Both the position numbers and the translations under genes were made by a program. A DNA stretch of 64,000 bases from Globodera rostochiensis (lineage: Eukaryota > Nematoda > Chromadorea > Rhabditida > Heteroderidae). The notes under the pieces are model-generated. The model saw nothing but the letters and a program-made list of their open reading frames with translations, searched no databases and was not told the origin of the DNA. Positions within the stretch are counted from its first letter, which is position 1; the number at the start of each line of letters is the position of its first letter. The DNA is taken from NCBI GenBank assembly GCA_018350325.1, contig JAEVLN010000016.1:1612044-1676043 (forward strand). Reading direction: 5' to 3'. This document shows positions 62,101-64,000 of this stretch, one piece after another.

Positions 62101-64000
62101 ACTAGGTAAAATAAAATTATTGGTTATAAACAGTATACATAAAAAGTAAAGTAACTTTTTATTTTGTTGCATAACTATAGCAACTAACATATTATTATCT
62201 TCAATAATTTATAAAGTTGCATTTGAATCTATTTAAAATTTAATTGGAAAAAATAAATGGTTGCTGGTTAAACATCTGTTATTTGATGCCTCATTAAGCC
62301 TCTTAAAAATTCATTATTACTTTAAATAATTATTATATGCATTACTGTTTAATGCATTTCTTATGTGTAATGAAAAAATTACATGTCCAAGTGTAAACAA
62401 TGAAAGTAATTAAAAGAAAAAAACAAAATATCGAAAATTTTATTATTAAAACATAATAATTTTTTAATTTAAAAACTTTTTTATTTTTGACTTGAATAAA
62501 AGTTGAATATAAAGTAATTTTATATTAAAAGAAAGGCACATCAATTAAAAACATTTAAATGCACCCAAGAACAATAAATCTCAAAAAACGCCTTTACCAA
62601 CAAAAAAGATATAAATAATTGCAAAATAAACAAATTTGAATTGCGCTATTATTTGTCCTATTCCTTGGTTTAATAAATAAAATTCTAACCGGCATAAAAC
62701 TTAACACAAGTGCCAGGAAAGGTAATAAAACTAAATTAGCAAAATACATTCAACACTACCAATAAGGAACGTCGTGGAGAAAAGTAGGAGTGTCAATGCT
62801 GATTCAATTCACACATATATTCAAAAAACAAATAAAATAAAACCCCAAGTCCACATCATAAATTTAATAAAATTAAATTTTATAAATTAAACAAATTAAA
62901 TTCATTTATTACTGCATATGTTCCTTTTAATTTTTACAGGTTCTTACAATCAAGAAATTTTTAACAATTATCAATTATGACTGTTTATATGTAAAAACAA
63001 ATTGAAACAACAAATTGTAGTAAGCGTGCTAAACATTCTATTCATCTCGTGCGTTAATGTGATGAACAAATGTAATTTGGAATTTGAAACATTTAAATAA
63101 TATTAATTTAAATAAAATCAAGGCTGGAAAGGTTCAAATAAATACTAAAGGTGACTAAAAAGTGTGAGTTTTAGTAATTTTAACTTTTAAAGAATTATTT
63201 GAAATAAATTGTTTTTATGATGCATTTATCTACTCGAATCATGCATGATCTTTCAGCAAAATGCTATATTCCAATATTGTAAATAAACGACAGTAAATAA
63301 GGCAGGTATGGTATTGTTGTCCATCAAAAATTAGTCAAAAACATTAATACAAAAATAAGCATTAACGCATAAGTTAAAAAATAATTAAATGAATTAAAAA
63401 TGTAAATGATTTATTTTTTGTGAAACAAAATAGTTTAAGAATCCTTAAATATTACTTCGGGTTTAACAACAAGAATGAAGCATCTCGTGGTCCCGACGAA
63501 GCCCAACAAGGTGACTTGATATTCTTAAATACTTGAAATACAAAAATTTGATGACTTCCGAAAATGTAAAATAATTAAATTTCCGTTTGTTTATTGGTAT
63601 AAAATGAAAAATAAATTTAAGCAATTAACAAAATACTAATTAATTCTATAAACATAATATGATATAAAATAATCTTCAATATAAATATTGACAAGCATAA
63701 ATATTACAGAATTTAAAGTTATGTGAATTTTTAATGAAGTTTAACAAAACACCCAAAATTAAATGTGCCTAAATTTGGAGGCTGCTGTCATCCGAAGTGA
63801 AAGAAGGAGAACGAATCAACATTCGAGGAAATTTAGGCACATCCCAAAAAAATTTAAAAAATGTCAACAAATACAATATAACAAATTATTTTAATTTAAA
63901 ACACAATTTATTTTTTTCGCATAAAATTAAATTCTAAAGGTGTATAATTATTAGACTTAAAGAAAAGATTGATAAATGCAGATAAAAAATTATTACAAAC
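62101..64000. other. A-rich end region without a clear gene
   Basis: Mixed, then A-rich on + from about 62.4 kb. It contains the dispersed repeat at 63621-63782 and small GC-richer patches (62765-62810, 63470-63520). Nothing else was recognised. Confidence 0.5.
63621..63782 (+). repeat. Dispersed repeat, partner at 19759
   Basis: Diverged direct copy of 19759-19919 with the four landmarks in order. Confidence 0.75.

Overview
The window is very AT-rich eukaryotic DNA, roughly three quarters or more A+T by eye (not counted). It looks like intergenic and intronic sequence of a multicellular, probably metazoan, genome. The grounds are an animal-style Ty3/gypsy Gag-protease fragment with one LTR, several hAT-like terminal sequences, and a few islands with canonical GT-AG intron borders. 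The species cannot be named. No complete host gene is visible. Most open frames of 60-120 codons fall in low-complexity repeats or AT-rich filler and were not called as genes.

Layout. 1-1900 is a perfect-looking inverted repeat (808-bp arms, 284-bp loop). Each arm holds a CCAAAA-word element and a tRNA-like Pol III box pair. 1.9-10.1 kb is A-rich, with a GC-rich repeat core near 5 kb and a GAACAG-word element ending at 5478. 10.2-10.5 kb is a 52-bp G-rich minisatellite. 11834-12679 is an element whose ends match the 5' end of the element in the palindrome arms. 12.7-28 kb is T-rich and contains the retroelement remnant (16912-18322), a GAACAG fold-back (19.5 kb), a TATCG-word element (26.2 kb) and scattered GC-richer islands. 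28.8-30.2 kb is a tandem array of a 108-bp unit, followed by a GAACCG-word element (30.5-30.7 kb). 30.8-38.7 kb is A-rich, 38.7-46.6 kb T-rich, 46.9-52.4 kb A-rich, 52.4-61.8 kb T-rich, then A-rich to the end. Small clusters of the 108-bp unit lie at 46.7 and 61.8-62.1 kb.

How it fits together. The + strand switches between A-rich and T-rich domains of several kb. The candidate exons with the best splice borders are mostly on the T-rich strand (+ at 16.6, 41.1, 42.1, 43.9, 46.1 and 54.8 kb). I therefore infer that T-rich domains are transcribed rightward and A-rich ones leftward. All three multi-copy loci of the 108-bp unit then lie at or near T-to-A switches, where transcription would converge, and every unit carries a 3'-splice-site-like block. 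At least six pairs of diverged segments are shared between distant parts of the window, which points to a genome built from old, scattered repeats. By-eye coding calls are weak here because GC-richer islands are open in several frames on both strands.
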